A stretch of DNA of 64,000 bases from Claveliimonas bilis (lineage in GTDB: Bacteria; Bacillota; Clostridia; Lachnospirales; Lachnospiraceae): assembly GCF_030296775.1 (NCBI RefSeq), contig NZ_AP027742.1, positions 1,984,001 through 2,048,000 on the forward strand, in the 5' to 3' direction. A program made the translations under genes and the position numbers. The notes beneath the pieces are model-generated. The model did not search any database. It had not been told where the DNA came from and worked only from the letters and a program-made list of their open reading frames with translations. This document shows positions 17,321 to 25,237 of the stretch, piece after piece. Each line of letters begins with the position of its first letter. Within the stretch, counting starts at the first letter, position 1.

Positions 17321-17415
17321 TTACTATTCACAGCCGTTTCAGACTTGGCAGCATGCGCGTTGTACTTGCACAAAAGCACTTGCTGCCAAGTCTGAAACAG
17401 AACTGCGAATAGTAA
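17321..17415. repeat. Palindromic intergenic element, copy 1
   Basis: Ends are TTACTATTCACAGCC and an imperfect inverse ending CGAATAGTAA. Inside, GTTTCAGACTTGGCAGCA (17336-17353) and its exact complement (17381-17398) form an 18-bp perfect stem around a 27-base loop. Read on the minus strand the loop contains GCTTTTGTGCAAG then TACAACGC, which recurs in copy 2 (23631-23823). It abuts the spoIVA stop codon. A second copy in another intergenic region marks it as a dispersed repeat and not merely a terminator. Confidence 0.8.
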
Positions 17416-17419
17416 CAGC

Positions 17420-18892
17420 CTATATAATAATGCAGACCATTCCTCCGTTGCTGTCATTGACAATTTTTTGCATGGTATCCTGCAGTTTTACCTGGCTTTC
17501 ATCATTGATCATGGAAATCTTGCTCTGCATGCCATCCATCACCAGTTCTTCAATGGATTTTCCAAAAATGTTAGTCCCCCAGATTCCTCCGTCAGAATCC
17601 TTAGCGTTCTTTATATAGCGGATCAAATCCTCTGCCTGTTGTTCACTTCCCACGATCGGGGCAATCTCCGTCTCAATATTTGCTCTGATCAGATGAATAG
17701 ACGGAGCGTGGGAATGGATCTTCACGCCATACTTATTCCCCTGACGTATTACTACCGGCTCGTCAAGAGTAATTTCCTCCCTTACCGGTTTTACAACTCC
17801 GTATCCTTTCATCCGCACACTGGCAAATGCCCCCTGTACTCCTTCGTATTCTTTCTTCATCTCTGACAGACGATGGAGTTCCGATATCAGCTCATATTCC
17901 CCTTTGATCTGTGCTCCGGTCAGATCGCTTAAAACCTGATAATAATATTCCTCTCCTACTTTGATCTGTATTTTTACGCATCCGGTATCCATCTCGATTT
18001 TATCTACTCTCATCTCTTCTATGTATGGACTGTCCGGCTTTTCTATCCCTGCCGCCGCATCGCGGATCTCGCCCAGCTGTTCCATTACTTCCCGTATATG
18101 TACAAGAAGCTCCTGTTTGATATCATGTTCTCTTGGAAGCATCTCCACCCATTTGGGAATAAAAAACTGAACTTCGGCAATGGGAAACTCAAAGAGCACT
18201 GCCTTCATGATCTTATGGATATCTTCTTCTTTCAGCTGTTCACAATTCACCGGAATCGCCTGCACTTTGTACTGCTGCCTGATATATTCTGCCGTTTCTT
18301 TCGCTTCTTCGCTCATCGGTCTTTTGCTGTTCACCAGCACAACGAAAGGCTTTCCAATACTCTGCAGTTCCCGGATCGTGCGCTCTTCCGGCTCCAGATA
18401 GTTCTTTCTTTCAATCTCTCCGATACTTCCGTCTGTTGTTACTACGATCCCTATAGTAGAGTGATCATGGATCACTTTCTGAGTCCCGATGCCTGCAGCC
18501 TTTGTAAAAGGAATTTCATAATCAAACCAGGGGGTTTTTACTTTTCTCTCTTCCTTTCCTTCCTCATGCCCCACTGCCCCTTCCGTCATATATCCCACAC
18601 AGTCGATCAGCCGTATTTTCACTGACACATCTTCTGTCAGGCTGATCTGGGCTGCCTCTTTTGGTACAAACTTGGGTTCTGTAGTCATAATGGTCCTTCC
18701 TGAGGCTGACTGCGGCAATTCATCCCTTGTTCTTGCCTTTGCATGTTCCTCCGTCATATGAGGCAGAACAAGAACATCCATGAATCTTTTAATAAATGTT
18801 GATTTTCCAGTCCTCACCGGTCCTACTACTCCTATGTATATTTCTCCGTTTGTCCTTACCTGTATATCCTTGTATAACTGATAATTGTCCAT
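17420..18892 (-). CDS. spoIVA: Stage IV sporulation protein A (coat morphogenetic ATPase)
   Basis: Cytoskeletal ATPase that polymerises on the forespore surface and anchors coat assembly. The P-loop GPVRTGKST is near residue 24 of a TRAFAC-like N-terminal domain; middle and C-terminal domains follow. The start is ATG 18892 (MDNYQLYKDI), with a GGAAGGGG site upstream, giving 490 residues, the family length. In other spore formers it is sigma-E dependent; no convincing sigma-E promoter could be marked here. It is divergent from aroE. Confidence 0.95.
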   Translation of the reverse strand: MDNYQLYKDIQVRTNGEIYIGVVGPVRTGKSTFIKRFMDVLVLPHMTEEHAKARTRDELPQSASGRTIMTTEPKFVPKEAAQISLTEDVSVKIRLIDCVGYMTEGAVGHEEGKEERKVKTPWFDYEIPFTKAAGIGTQKVIHDHSTIGIVVTTDGSIGEIERKNYLEPEERTIRELQSIGKPFVVLVNSKRPMSEEAKETAEYIRQQYKVQAIPVNCEQLKEEDIHKIMKAVLFEFPIAEVQFFIPKWVEMLPREHDIKQELLVHIREVMEQLGEIRDAAAGIEKPDSPYIEEMRVDKIEMDTGCVKIQIKVGEEYYYQVLSDLTGAQIKGEYELISELHRLSEMKKEYEGVQGAFASVRMKGYGVVKPVREEITLDEPVVIRQGNKYGVKIHSHAPSIHLIRANIETEIAPIVGSEQQAEDLIRYIKNAKDSDGGIWGTNIFGKSIEELVMDGMQSKISMINDESQVKLQDTMQKIVNDSNGGMVCIII

Positions 18893-19084
18893 GTTCTCTG
18901 GCCCCTTCCACATATGCTGTTAGAATATATGCACTCCTTTCCCTGTTTAGAAGCTGCTTTCTCTGGTTTTTCACCTTTTAATAGCCTGTATCTATTGTTT
19001 CTGTGTTTATTTTGTATTGGATTGCAAATGCCTGTTTTGTTAAAATGTAAACAGATAAATACAAAGAAAGAGGAGCGAATAATC

Positions 19085-19972
19085 ATGGAAAGACATCAGA
19101 TTACCGGGCATACTGAGTTGATCGGTCTTATGGCATACCCCATCCGACATTCCCAGTCTCCGGCCACTCATAACGCTGCCTATGAAAAATTAGGCGTAGA
19201 TATTGTAAATCTGGCATTTGAAGTAAATGCCGATGATCTGGAAGACGCCATCAAAGGGCTTCGTGCTCTGAAGATGAGAGGTTCCAACATCTCCATGCCA
19301 AACAAAACCATCGTACACAAGTATCTGGACGAGGTTTCTCCGGCTGCCATGCTCTGTGGCGCCGTCAACACTATCGTAAATAGAGACGGATACCTCATCG
19401 GTCACAATACAGACGGGATCGGATATGTCCAGTCTCTGAAAGACAACAGCATTGATCCTGCCGGAAAGAAAGTAACCATTGTCGGGTCCGGCGGCGCGGC
19501 AACTGCCGTACAGATTCAGTCTGCTTTGGACGGAGTCAGGGAAATGTCTATTTTTGCAAGAGATGACAGTTTCCGGGATAATGCACTGGAAACAGTGGAT
19601 AAAATCAACAAAAACACAAACTGTAAAGCCACATTTTATCCTCTGGAAGACCTGGACTGCCTGAAAAAAGAGATGGCTTCCAGCTATCTGTTCACCAACG
19701 CCACCGGAGTCGGTATGAAACCGCTTGAGGGACAGACCTACATTCCCGACGCTTCCTTTTTCCCGAAGGAGCTGATCGTGACAGACGTCATTTACTCCCC
19801 CCATGAGACTGCCATGCTGAAAATGGCAAGAAAAGCGGGATGTAAGACCATGAACGGCCAGGGTATGATGCTCTTTCAGGCAATTGCCGCTATTGAGCTG
19901 ATGCTGGGACAGCGCGTGGACAGTGAATACATGAAAGAAAAACTTGGCATTTCCTATGTCTATGAAGACTGA
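19085..19972 (+). CDS. aroE: Shikimate/quinate dehydrogenase (AroE/YdiB family)
   Basis: NAD(P)-dependent oxidoreductase interconverting shikimate and 3-dehydroshikimate, or quinate and 3-dehydroquinate. Substrate residues are visible: Ser-x-Ser in RHSQSPATHN, the catalytic Lys in MPNK, Asn in GAVNTIV and Asp in GHNTDGIGY. The nucleotide motif is VGSGGAATA. Length is 295 residues; ATG 19085 has GAGGAG nine bases upstream. It is directly followed by aroD, and no other biosynthetic aro gene is adjacent. The pairing matches catabolic quinate/shikimate modules (qui2-like) as well as biosynthesis. Confidence 0.9.
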   Translation: MERHQITGHTELIGLMAYPIRHSQSPATHNAAYEKLGVDIVNLAFEVNADDLEDAIKGLRALKMRGSNISMPNKTIVHKYLDEVSPAAMLCGAVNTIVNRDGYLIGHNTDGIGYVQSLKDNSIDPAGKKVTIVGSGGAATAVQIQSALDGVREMSIFARDDSFRDNALETVDKINKNTNCKATFYPLEDLDCLKKEMASSYLFTNATGVGMKPLEGQTYIPDASFFPKELIVTDVIYSPHETAMLKMARKAGCKTMNGQGMMLFQAIAAIELMLGQRVDSEYMKEKLGISYVYED

Positions 19973-19991
19973 TATTCAGGGAGGTAAAATG

Positions 19992-20759
19992 ATGCATACA
20001 GTAAAAATCAGAAATCTGGAACTTGGGGCTGGGATTCCCGCCATCTGTATCCCTAATGTAGGAAAAACGGAAGAAGAGATTCTCTCCCTTACCAGACAGT
20101 ATAAGTCCATGCCCATGGATCTTATGGAATGGCGGGCAGACTGGTTTGAGGAAGTGGAACATACAGAGCGGGTACTGGATGTGCTGTCTAAAATTCATGA
20201 AATTCTTCAGGATACGCCTCTTCTTTTCACTTTCCGCACCCAAAAAGAAGGCGGTGTCCATCCAATGGGCACTGACTCCTACGTATCTTTAAACAAGTCC
20301 GCCGCCAGATCAGGACTTGCAGATCTCATTGATGTGGAGTTTTTCACGGGTGATGAGATCGTTGCCGATCTCATCCGTTTCATCCATGAAAACGGCGCAA
20401 AAGTTGTGGCCTCCAACCATGATTTTGAAAAGACTCCGGCCAAGGACGACATGATTTACCGTCTGCGCCGGATGCAGGATATGGGAGCTGATATCCCAAA
20501 ACTTGCCGTCATGCCTCAAAACAAACGGGATGTGATCACTCTTCTTGCAGCCACAGAAGAAATGGCGTCTGATTATGCCAACCGGCCGATCATTACCATG
20601 TCCATGGCCGGAACAGGAAGCATCAGCCGTCTCTCCTGCGAAGCTTTCGGATCCTGCCTCACTTTCGGATCCGGCTCCATGGCTTCTGCCCCCGGACAGA
20701 TTGCAGCGGGTGAACTCTACGATGTGCTTAAGACAGTACACAGCGCCCTGGGCTGTTAA
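19992..20759 (+). CDS. aroD: Type I 3-dehydroquinate dehydratase
   Basis: Schiff-base enzyme interconverting 3-dehydroquinate and 3-dehydroshikimate. MEWRADWF carries the conserved Glu/Arg, SNHDF holds the catalytic His, and KLAVMP the Schiff-base Lys. Two adjacent ATGs (19989, 19992) are possible; the second has GGAGG at seven bases. Product is about 255 residues. It lies 19 bp after aroE and is closed by a strong terminator, so aroE-aroD forms a two-gene plus-strand operon. Confidence 0.94.
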   Translation: MHTVKIRNLELGAGIPAICIPNVGKTEEEILSLTRQYKSMPMDLMEWRADWFEEVEHTERVLDVLSKIHEILQDTPLLFTFRTQKEGGVHPMGTDSYVSLNKSAARSGLADLIDVEFFTGDEIVADLIRFIHENGAKVVASNHDFEKTPAKDDMIYRLRRMQDMGADIPKLAVMPQNKRDVITLLAATEEMASDYANRPIITMSMAGTGSISRLSCEAFGSCLTFGSGSMASAPGQIAAGELYDVLKTVHSALGC

Positions 20760-20762
20760 GTC

Positions 20763-20819
20763 AAAAAACCCACCGGCAGAAACGGCTTTTCATTCAGCCG
20801 ATTCTGCCGGTGGGTTTTT
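20763..20819. terminator. Strong terminator between aroD and the convergent PepSY gene
   Basis: AAAAAACCCACCGGCAGAA pairs with TTCTGCCGGTGGGTTTTT, with an inner CGGCT/AGCCG stem. It has T-runs in both directions and serves the convergent aroD (+) and PepSY lipoprotein (-) genes. Confidence 0.93.
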
Positions 20820-20833
20820 CTTAACATTATTTC

Positions 20834-21466
20834 CTAATATCTTTCTTCAGACCATTTCAGGAACTTTCCGGTCTGTGCATCAATCTCAAATTCATATTCC
20901 TTTTGCTGGTAGATGATATCTCCTTCATATACGTAATATCCGTCATCCAGTTCCAGCTCCATGCGGATATCTGCCTCGGTAGCTCCGCTGACTCTCTCAA
21001 GGGCCGCTGCCTTTGCATCAGCTTCACTCACTGCAACATTGGCTCCGGAAGTTCCGGATGCATTTGCGGTATTTCCACTGTTTGTCTGGTTCTGCGCTGT
21101 GTCTCCATTGCTTCCTGCCTGGCTCTGTACCGCATTTCCTCCGGTTGTCTCTACATCTGCACTCAGGATTGTTCCGTTTGTTCCATTAATTTCATAATCA
21201 TATTCTTTTTCCGCCACAGTGAACTGTACATCATACTGCAGGCTTCCATCATCCTGATCCTGACTTATTTTCATTCTTGTTGTATCAGACTCCTGTACAC
21301 CTGCATCCTCTAATGCGATCTTTTTTGCTTCCTCCTGCCCAATATCGGTACTGCTTCCCGATGTATTGTTCTGTACAGTGCCGGCTCCCGAAACTCCGCA
21401 TCCTGTCACTAAAACTGCCGTCATCATCACTGCTGCTCCAAGCATTTTTACTCTATTTCGTTTCAT
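20834..21466 (-). CDS. PepSY-domain lipoprotein
   Basis: A 210-residue secreted lipoprotein. Residues 1-23 form a lipoprotein signal peptide with lipobox LVTGC, followed by a Gly/Ser/Asn-rich linker. Two PepSY units are visible: one around residues 42-105 (EEAKKIALEDAG ... YDYEINGTNGTIL) and one around 147-205 (ADAKAAALERVSGA ... YEFEIDAQTGKFL). A low-complexity Asn/Thr/Gly spacer joins them. PepSY proteins inhibit proteases or act as cell-envelope sensors. It lies 82 bp after a histidine kinase gene on the same strand, so it is likely a target or partner of that two-component system. Confidence 0.85.
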   Translation of the reverse strand: MKRNRVKMLGAAVMMTAVLVTGCGVSGAGTVQNNTSGSSTDIGQEEAKKIALEDAGVQESDTTRMKISQDQDDGSLQYDVQFTVAEKEYDYEINGTNGTILSADVETTGGNAVQSQAGSNGDTAQNQTNSGNTANASGTSGANVAVSEADAKAAALERVSGATEADIRMELELDDGYYVYEGDIIYQQKEYEFEIDAQTGKFLKWSEERY

Positions 21467-21548
21467 TTCTGTAATCTCCCTTCTTTTTCTTTGTTGTATT
21501 TACTATACCCACAAAAAATTAAAGTAAGATTAAAAAAGAAAAGTTTTT

Positions 21549-22916
21549 TTAATTTTCTTTTGAAGGCAGTGGAATCCTGCAGATAAACCGGCTTCCTTCT
21601 CCCAAAACACTTTCTGCCTCTATGTCTCCTCCATGTTCTTTCGCGATCCATTTTACCATGGAAAGACCCAGGCCGGAATGACTGCCGTCGCTTCTTGCAC
21701 TGTCTGCACGGAAAAATCGGTCCCATATGTGGGGAAGATCCTCTTTTGAAATCCCGATTCCATCATCCTTTACCTGAAGAACAGCTGCTCCTTCCTTTTG
21801 CTGCAGGGAAACTTCCGTATGACCGCCTCTTTTACCGTAGGAAATGGAATTGGAAATTAAATTCACGAGAAGTCGTATATACAGGCTCTCATCCACGGCT
21901 GCGTATATCCCTTCCTCTATTGTTTCCGTAATCATAATTTCTTTTTCCCTGGCCAGGATGGTTTGTTCTTCTACTATCATCTCTGTCAACTCACTGATGT
22001 CCAGAAGTTCCTTTTGTATCACCTGTCTGCCCTGATCCGCCCTGGAAAGGAGCAAAAGCTGTGAGATCATGGATGATATTTCTTCCGCTTTTTTCTTTAT
22101 CACCTCTGTCTGTCTCCTTTGCTCTTCAGAAAGAGCCGGATCCTGCAGGATTTCCTCACACTGCATCAGTATTACAGTCACCGGAGTGCGAAGTTCATGG
22201 GATACATCAGAGGTAAACTGTCTTTCTCTGTGAAAGGATTCCTCCAAATCTTCCAGCATATTGTCAAAAGTTGCTGCAAGATAATAGATCTCATCTTTTC
22301 CTTCCGGAAGACCTACCCGCATGGAAAGACTTCGTTCCCTTTGGATCTTCTGCACTGTCTCTGTCATCTTTTTTACCGGAAGAAACGCCCGGCGGATAAA
22401 GCAATAGCAGATAATGATCGTAATGGCTGCCAGCAGAGGAAGCAGGATCAGGGCAAAGCGCAGAGTGACCCGCATCGAATTTTCCGCCCGTGTAACGGAA
22501 GTAATTCCCCTGACGTAAACTTCTCCATATCCGTCCGCCCGGAAAGAAAGGTCAAACACATACCAGCTTTCATTTCTTCCTTTGATCGTCTGCAGCCCAT
22601 CCGGCATAAAATCTGCCTGTGCGTCAAATCCTGCCGGAATCATTCCATAGAGAAATTCTCCGTCCTGTCCGTCATAGACAGACAGATAAACCCCTTCTTC
22701 CAGCGTATAAAAATCCGAATCTATTTTAAGATTTCCCTCACTTCCTTCGATATCCTCCAGACTTTCCTCTACCTGCTCCCTAAGTTTTGACTGAACGGAA
22801 GAAAGGATTTCCTGATTACTCAAAGAAAACAGGATTGCCAGAGCCGCACAGGTCAAAAGGACCATAAAAGCTGCATAGAGCAGAGTAAGTTTTGTTTTTG
22901 TCGACCACCTTTTCAT
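21549..22916 (-). CDS. Sensor histidine kinase (HAMP/HisKA/HATPase)
   Basis: Membrane sensor kinase of 455 residues. It has a transmembrane helix at about 9-30, an extracytoplasmic sensor of about 120 residues, a second helix near 150-170, and a HAMP region. Then come the H-box FTSDVSHELRTP, N-box NLISNSISYG, G1 DDGIGISKEDL and G2 GLGLSMVKWIAKEHGG. Its ATG overlaps the response-regulator stop by four bases (ATGA), so the pair is translationally coupled. The sensed signal is not evident; the downstream PepSY lipoprotein suggests envelope monitoring. Confidence 0.94.
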   Translation of the reverse strand: MKRWSTKTKLTLLYAAFMVLLTCAALAILFSLSNQEILSSVQSKLREQVEESLEDIEGSEGNLKIDSDFYTLEEGVYLSVYDGQDGEFLYGMIPAGFDAQADFMPDGLQTIKGRNESWYVFDLSFRADGYGEVYVRGITSVTRAENSMRVTLRFALILLPLLAAITIIICYCFIRRAFLPVKKMTETVQKIQRERSLSMRVGLPEGKDEIYYLAATFDNMLEDLEESFHRERQFTSDVSHELRTPVTVILMQCEEILQDPALSEEQRRQTEVIKKKAEEISSMISQLLLLSRADQGRQVIQKELLDISELTEMIVEEQTILAREKEIMITETIEEGIYAAVDESLYIRLLVNLISNSISYGKRGGHTEVSLQQKEGAAVLQVKDDGIGISKEDLPHIWDRFFRADSARSDGSHSGLGLSMVKWIAKEHGGDIEAESVLGEGSRFICRIPLPSKEN

Positions 22917-23590
22917 ACATCATCCCTCAACACATATCCTGCTCCGCGTACTGTATGGATCAGTTTTTTCTCACTGCCCTCATCAATCTTACGCCGCAGA
23001 TAGCGGATATAGACATCAATGACATTGGAACCGCCTGTAAAATCATAATTCCAGATATGCTGTTCCAGCTTGTCCCTTGACAGTACAATTCCCTGATTCT
23101 GCATCATATATCTTAAAAGGGTATATTCCCTGGCCGAAAGCGTAATCTCTCTTCCTCCTCTTGTCACTTTATGAGTATCCGTACACAAAACCAGATCTCC
23201 GACCATCAGGCAGTTTCCTTCTGCCTGCGCCGAAGGCTTCCTGAGCATAACCCGGATCCTTGCCAGCAGCTCTTCCACAGCAAAGGGTTTCACAAGATAA
23301 TCATTGGCACCGGCATCCAGTCCGGCTACTCTGTCCTCAATACTGTCCTTTGCCGTCAGCAGAAGAACCGGAAGCGTCTTATCTTTTGCACGGATTTTTT
23401 TCAGAACAGAAAGACCGTCCAGCACCGGCATCATTATATCCAGTACAACCGCATCATATTCTGCTCCGCTCAAGTAGTCCAAAGCCTCCTGCCCGTCAAA
23501 ACAGGAATCCACACTGTAATACTCTTCCTGAAGTCTCCTTTTCAACATCTGGTTCAGATTTTTTTCGTCTTCCGCAATGAGTATGCGCAT
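22913..23590 (-). CDS. OmpR-family response regulator
   Basis: A 225-residue regulator. The receiver domain begins MRILIAEDEKNL, has the phospho-acceptor Asp in VVLDIMMPVLDGL and the conserved Lys in LVKPFAVEEL. A winged-helix DNA-binding domain ends SNVIDVYIRYLRRKID...HTVRGAGYVL. Start ATG 23590 has GGAGG six bases upstream; an upstream in-frame start at 23647 lacks one. It is partner of the overlapping kinase gene. A palindromic element (copy 2) ends about 40 bp before its start, so the promoter must lie inside or beyond that element. Confidence 0.94.
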   Translation of the reverse strand: MRILIAEDEKNLNQMLKRRLQEEYYSVDSCFDGQEALDYLSGAEYDAVVLDIMMPVLDGLSVLKKIRAKDKTLPVLLLTAKDSIEDRVAGLDAGANDYLVKPFAVEELLARIRVMLRKPSAQAEGNCLMVGDLVLCTDTHKVTRGGREITLSAREYTLLRYMMQNQGIVLSRDKLEQHIWNYDFTGGSNVIDVYIRYLRRKIDEGSEKKLIHTVRGAGYVLRDDV

Positions 23591-23630
23591 TCTATTCCTC
23601 CATTCTTCTTTCCTGTTTGTACCTGTTTTG

Positions 23631-23823
23631 TTACTATTCACAGCCACCCCGCCTGTATGCGCACTCGTCGCGCTTACGCGCTTCAGTTCCGCCCCGTACG
23701 GGGCTAAGACTGCTTATATAGGTGGGGTGACTGCTTCACAGTCCTGTTTCAGACCTGACAGCAGGAGCTTTTGTGCAAGCACAACGCCTCTGCCGTCAGG
23801 TCTGAAACGGCTGTGAATAGTAA
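23631..23823. repeat. Palindromic intergenic element, copy 2 (expanded)
   Basis: Perfect 15-bp terminal inverted repeats, TTACTATTCACAGCC and GGCTGTGAATAGTAA, bound 193 bp. The right part repeats the copy-1 hairpin: GTTTCAGACCTGAC (23746-23759) against GTCAGGTCTGAAAC (23795-23808), with the loop GCTTTTGTGCAAG then CACAACGC. The left part (about 23646-23745) is an extra module absent from copy 1, including the palindrome GCCCCGTACGGGGC and CACCCC/GGGGTG arms. It fills most of the 311-bp gap between the response regulator and dctP. Confidence 0.82.
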
Positions 23824-23848
23824 CTCTGTTTTCTATAAATTACCGCAG

Positions 23849-23878
23849 GAAAAAGGATCCGTCAAGCGGATCCTTTTT
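23849..23878 (-). terminator. Intrinsic terminator after dctP
   Basis: AAAAAGGATCCG and CGGATCCTTTTT form a 12-bp stem with a short loop, 24 bp past the dctP stop. T-runs exist on both strands. Confidence 0.88.
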
Positions 23879-23901
23879 ATCGGTACTTTTGTCCGGCCGT
23901 T

Positions 23902-24930
23902 CTATTCATCCGTTCCCATATAGAGATCAAATAGTTCCTCTCCCGCCTGTTCCCGGATGTTTTCATATACCGGCTGGCAGGCCTGTCTCATTTCCTGCCA
24001 TGTCGTCTCATCGACAGATATGATTTCCATTCCTTCTTCCTCCAGCTGCTTCTGCCTTTCTCCCTGTCTTGTATCGGCAGATTCTCTGGCCTTTTCCTGG
24101 GCATTTTGGGCCGCCTGGCGGATGATCTCCTGCTGTTCCTCCTCTAATGTCTGGAAAAATTCGTCGCTGGAGATCAAAGTAATATAATCCGGGACTGCAT
24201 TCGTCTGGATCAGATATTTCTGCTGCTCATAAAGTTTTGCGCTTACAATCAGCTCATAGGCATTCTCCTGTGCGTCGATCGTACCCTGCTGAAGCCCGAT
24301 ATACACTTCACTGAAAGTCATCGGAGTCGGATTGGCTCCCATTGCTTTCCAGAACTGGAGATGATAAGTATTTTCCATGGTACGGATCTTCTGCCCTTTA
24401 AAACTTTCCATCCCTTCAAATGGTTCACTGCTGGTCATCACCCGGAAGCATTGATCCGCCATACCGAGGAGCTGATATCCTGCATTCTCATAAATTTCCT
24501 GAACAATTTCCTGAAAACGGGGATCATCAATGGTATCCCTTGCCTCCTCTATATCCTCAAATGCACAGGGGGTGTCGAAGACGCACAGTTCCGGCATAAA
24601 GCTGACCTGTGGCGCCGGAGACTGCACTACAAAAGGAATATCGCCGTCCTTACAGCTCTCCATCAGTTCCCGGTCTCCTCCAAGGGTACTTTGCGGATAT
24701 ACCTGGATTTCCATCTGTCCGTCACTTAAACGTTCCACTTCTTCAGCAAATGATTCAGCAAACACATGGGTAATGGTATCTTCCGTACTGCAGGTAGCAA
24801 GAGGCCACGCATAGCGCTGTTCTTTTCCGTCTGCAGCCTGCTTGTCTGTGGAAGCCATGCCGAATGCCGCTGTCCCGGCGCTTGCCGCCAGGAGAACTCC
24901 CACAATTGCTCCGCTCCATATTTTCTTCAT
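23902..24930 (-). CDS. dctP: TRAP transporter substrate-binding protein
   Basis: Extracytoplasmic solute receptor of a tripartite ATP-independent periplasmic (TRAP) transporter, 342 residues. An N-terminal hydrophobic segment (about 5-25) serves as signal peptide or membrane anchor, as expected in a Gram-positive. The DctP fold is recognised from VYPQSTLGGDRELMESCKDG and KGQKIRTMENTYH, the latter with the carboxylate-binding Arg. Start ATG 24930 has AGGAG seven bases upstream. It is the third gene of a dctQ-dctM-dctP operon but is now separated from dctM by an IS110-family insertion in the opposite orientation. Confidence 0.92.
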   Translation of the reverse strand: MKKIWSGAIVGVLLAASAGTAAFGMASTDKQAADGKEQRYAWPLATCSTEDTITHVFAESFAEEVERLSDGQMEIQVYPQSTLGGDRELMESCKDGDIPFVVQSPAPQVSFMPELCVFDTPCAFEDIEEARDTIDDPRFQEIVQEIYENAGYQLLGMADQCFRVMTSSEPFEGMESFKGQKIRTMENTYHLQFWKAMGANPTPMTFSEVYIGLQQGTIDAQENAYELIVSAKLYEQQKYLIQTNAVPDYITLISSDEFFQTLEEEQQEIIRQAAQNAQEKARESADTRQGERQKQLEEEGMEIISVDETTWQEMRQACQPVYENIREQAGEELFDLYMGTDE

Positions 24931-24968
24931 CTTTCTTCTCCTGGTATATTGTAATTGACTCATCTAAC

Positions 24969-25237
24969 GGTCACTTACAAATATACCGTCTCCTTTCTAT
25001 CAACCTTTTAGTCCGTGGTTGATTACGGTATTGTACATTTGTATGATGTAAATATGTGATGTGGATTTGTATTTTTTTATCCTGTGGCTTTGACTACTTG
25101 TAGGAGGTTCTCACCACACCTTATTTCTAAATAATGATTAGTTAGATGAGTCTTGAATTCCTATCTTGTACCAGGTTTTACGAAGTAAGTGCTGTGGATA
25201 ACACATTGCATATTTTTTACGAAAGGAATGTATTATC
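24969..25237 (+). ncRNA. Candidate bridge-RNA region of the IS110 element (left end)
   Basis: IS110 elements are known to encode a structured bridge RNA in a non-coding end, which pairs with target and donor DNA. This gene-free stretch precedes the transposase on the same strand and contains short dyads (for example ACGGT...ACCGT at 24967-24989 and GTGG...CCAC around 25083-25117). No covariance model could be applied, so the RNA itself is inference from family knowledge. Confidence 0.35.

Noticed and set aside
17321-17415. Simple terminator for spoIVA
   Set aside because: No T-run follows the stem, and a related copy elsewhere with shared borders and loop makes a dispersed repeat the better reading, though it could still stop transcription.
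18893-19084. Sigma-E promoter for spoIVA
   Set aside because: Only loose CATATATT-like matches were found with unsuitable spacing; not supported.
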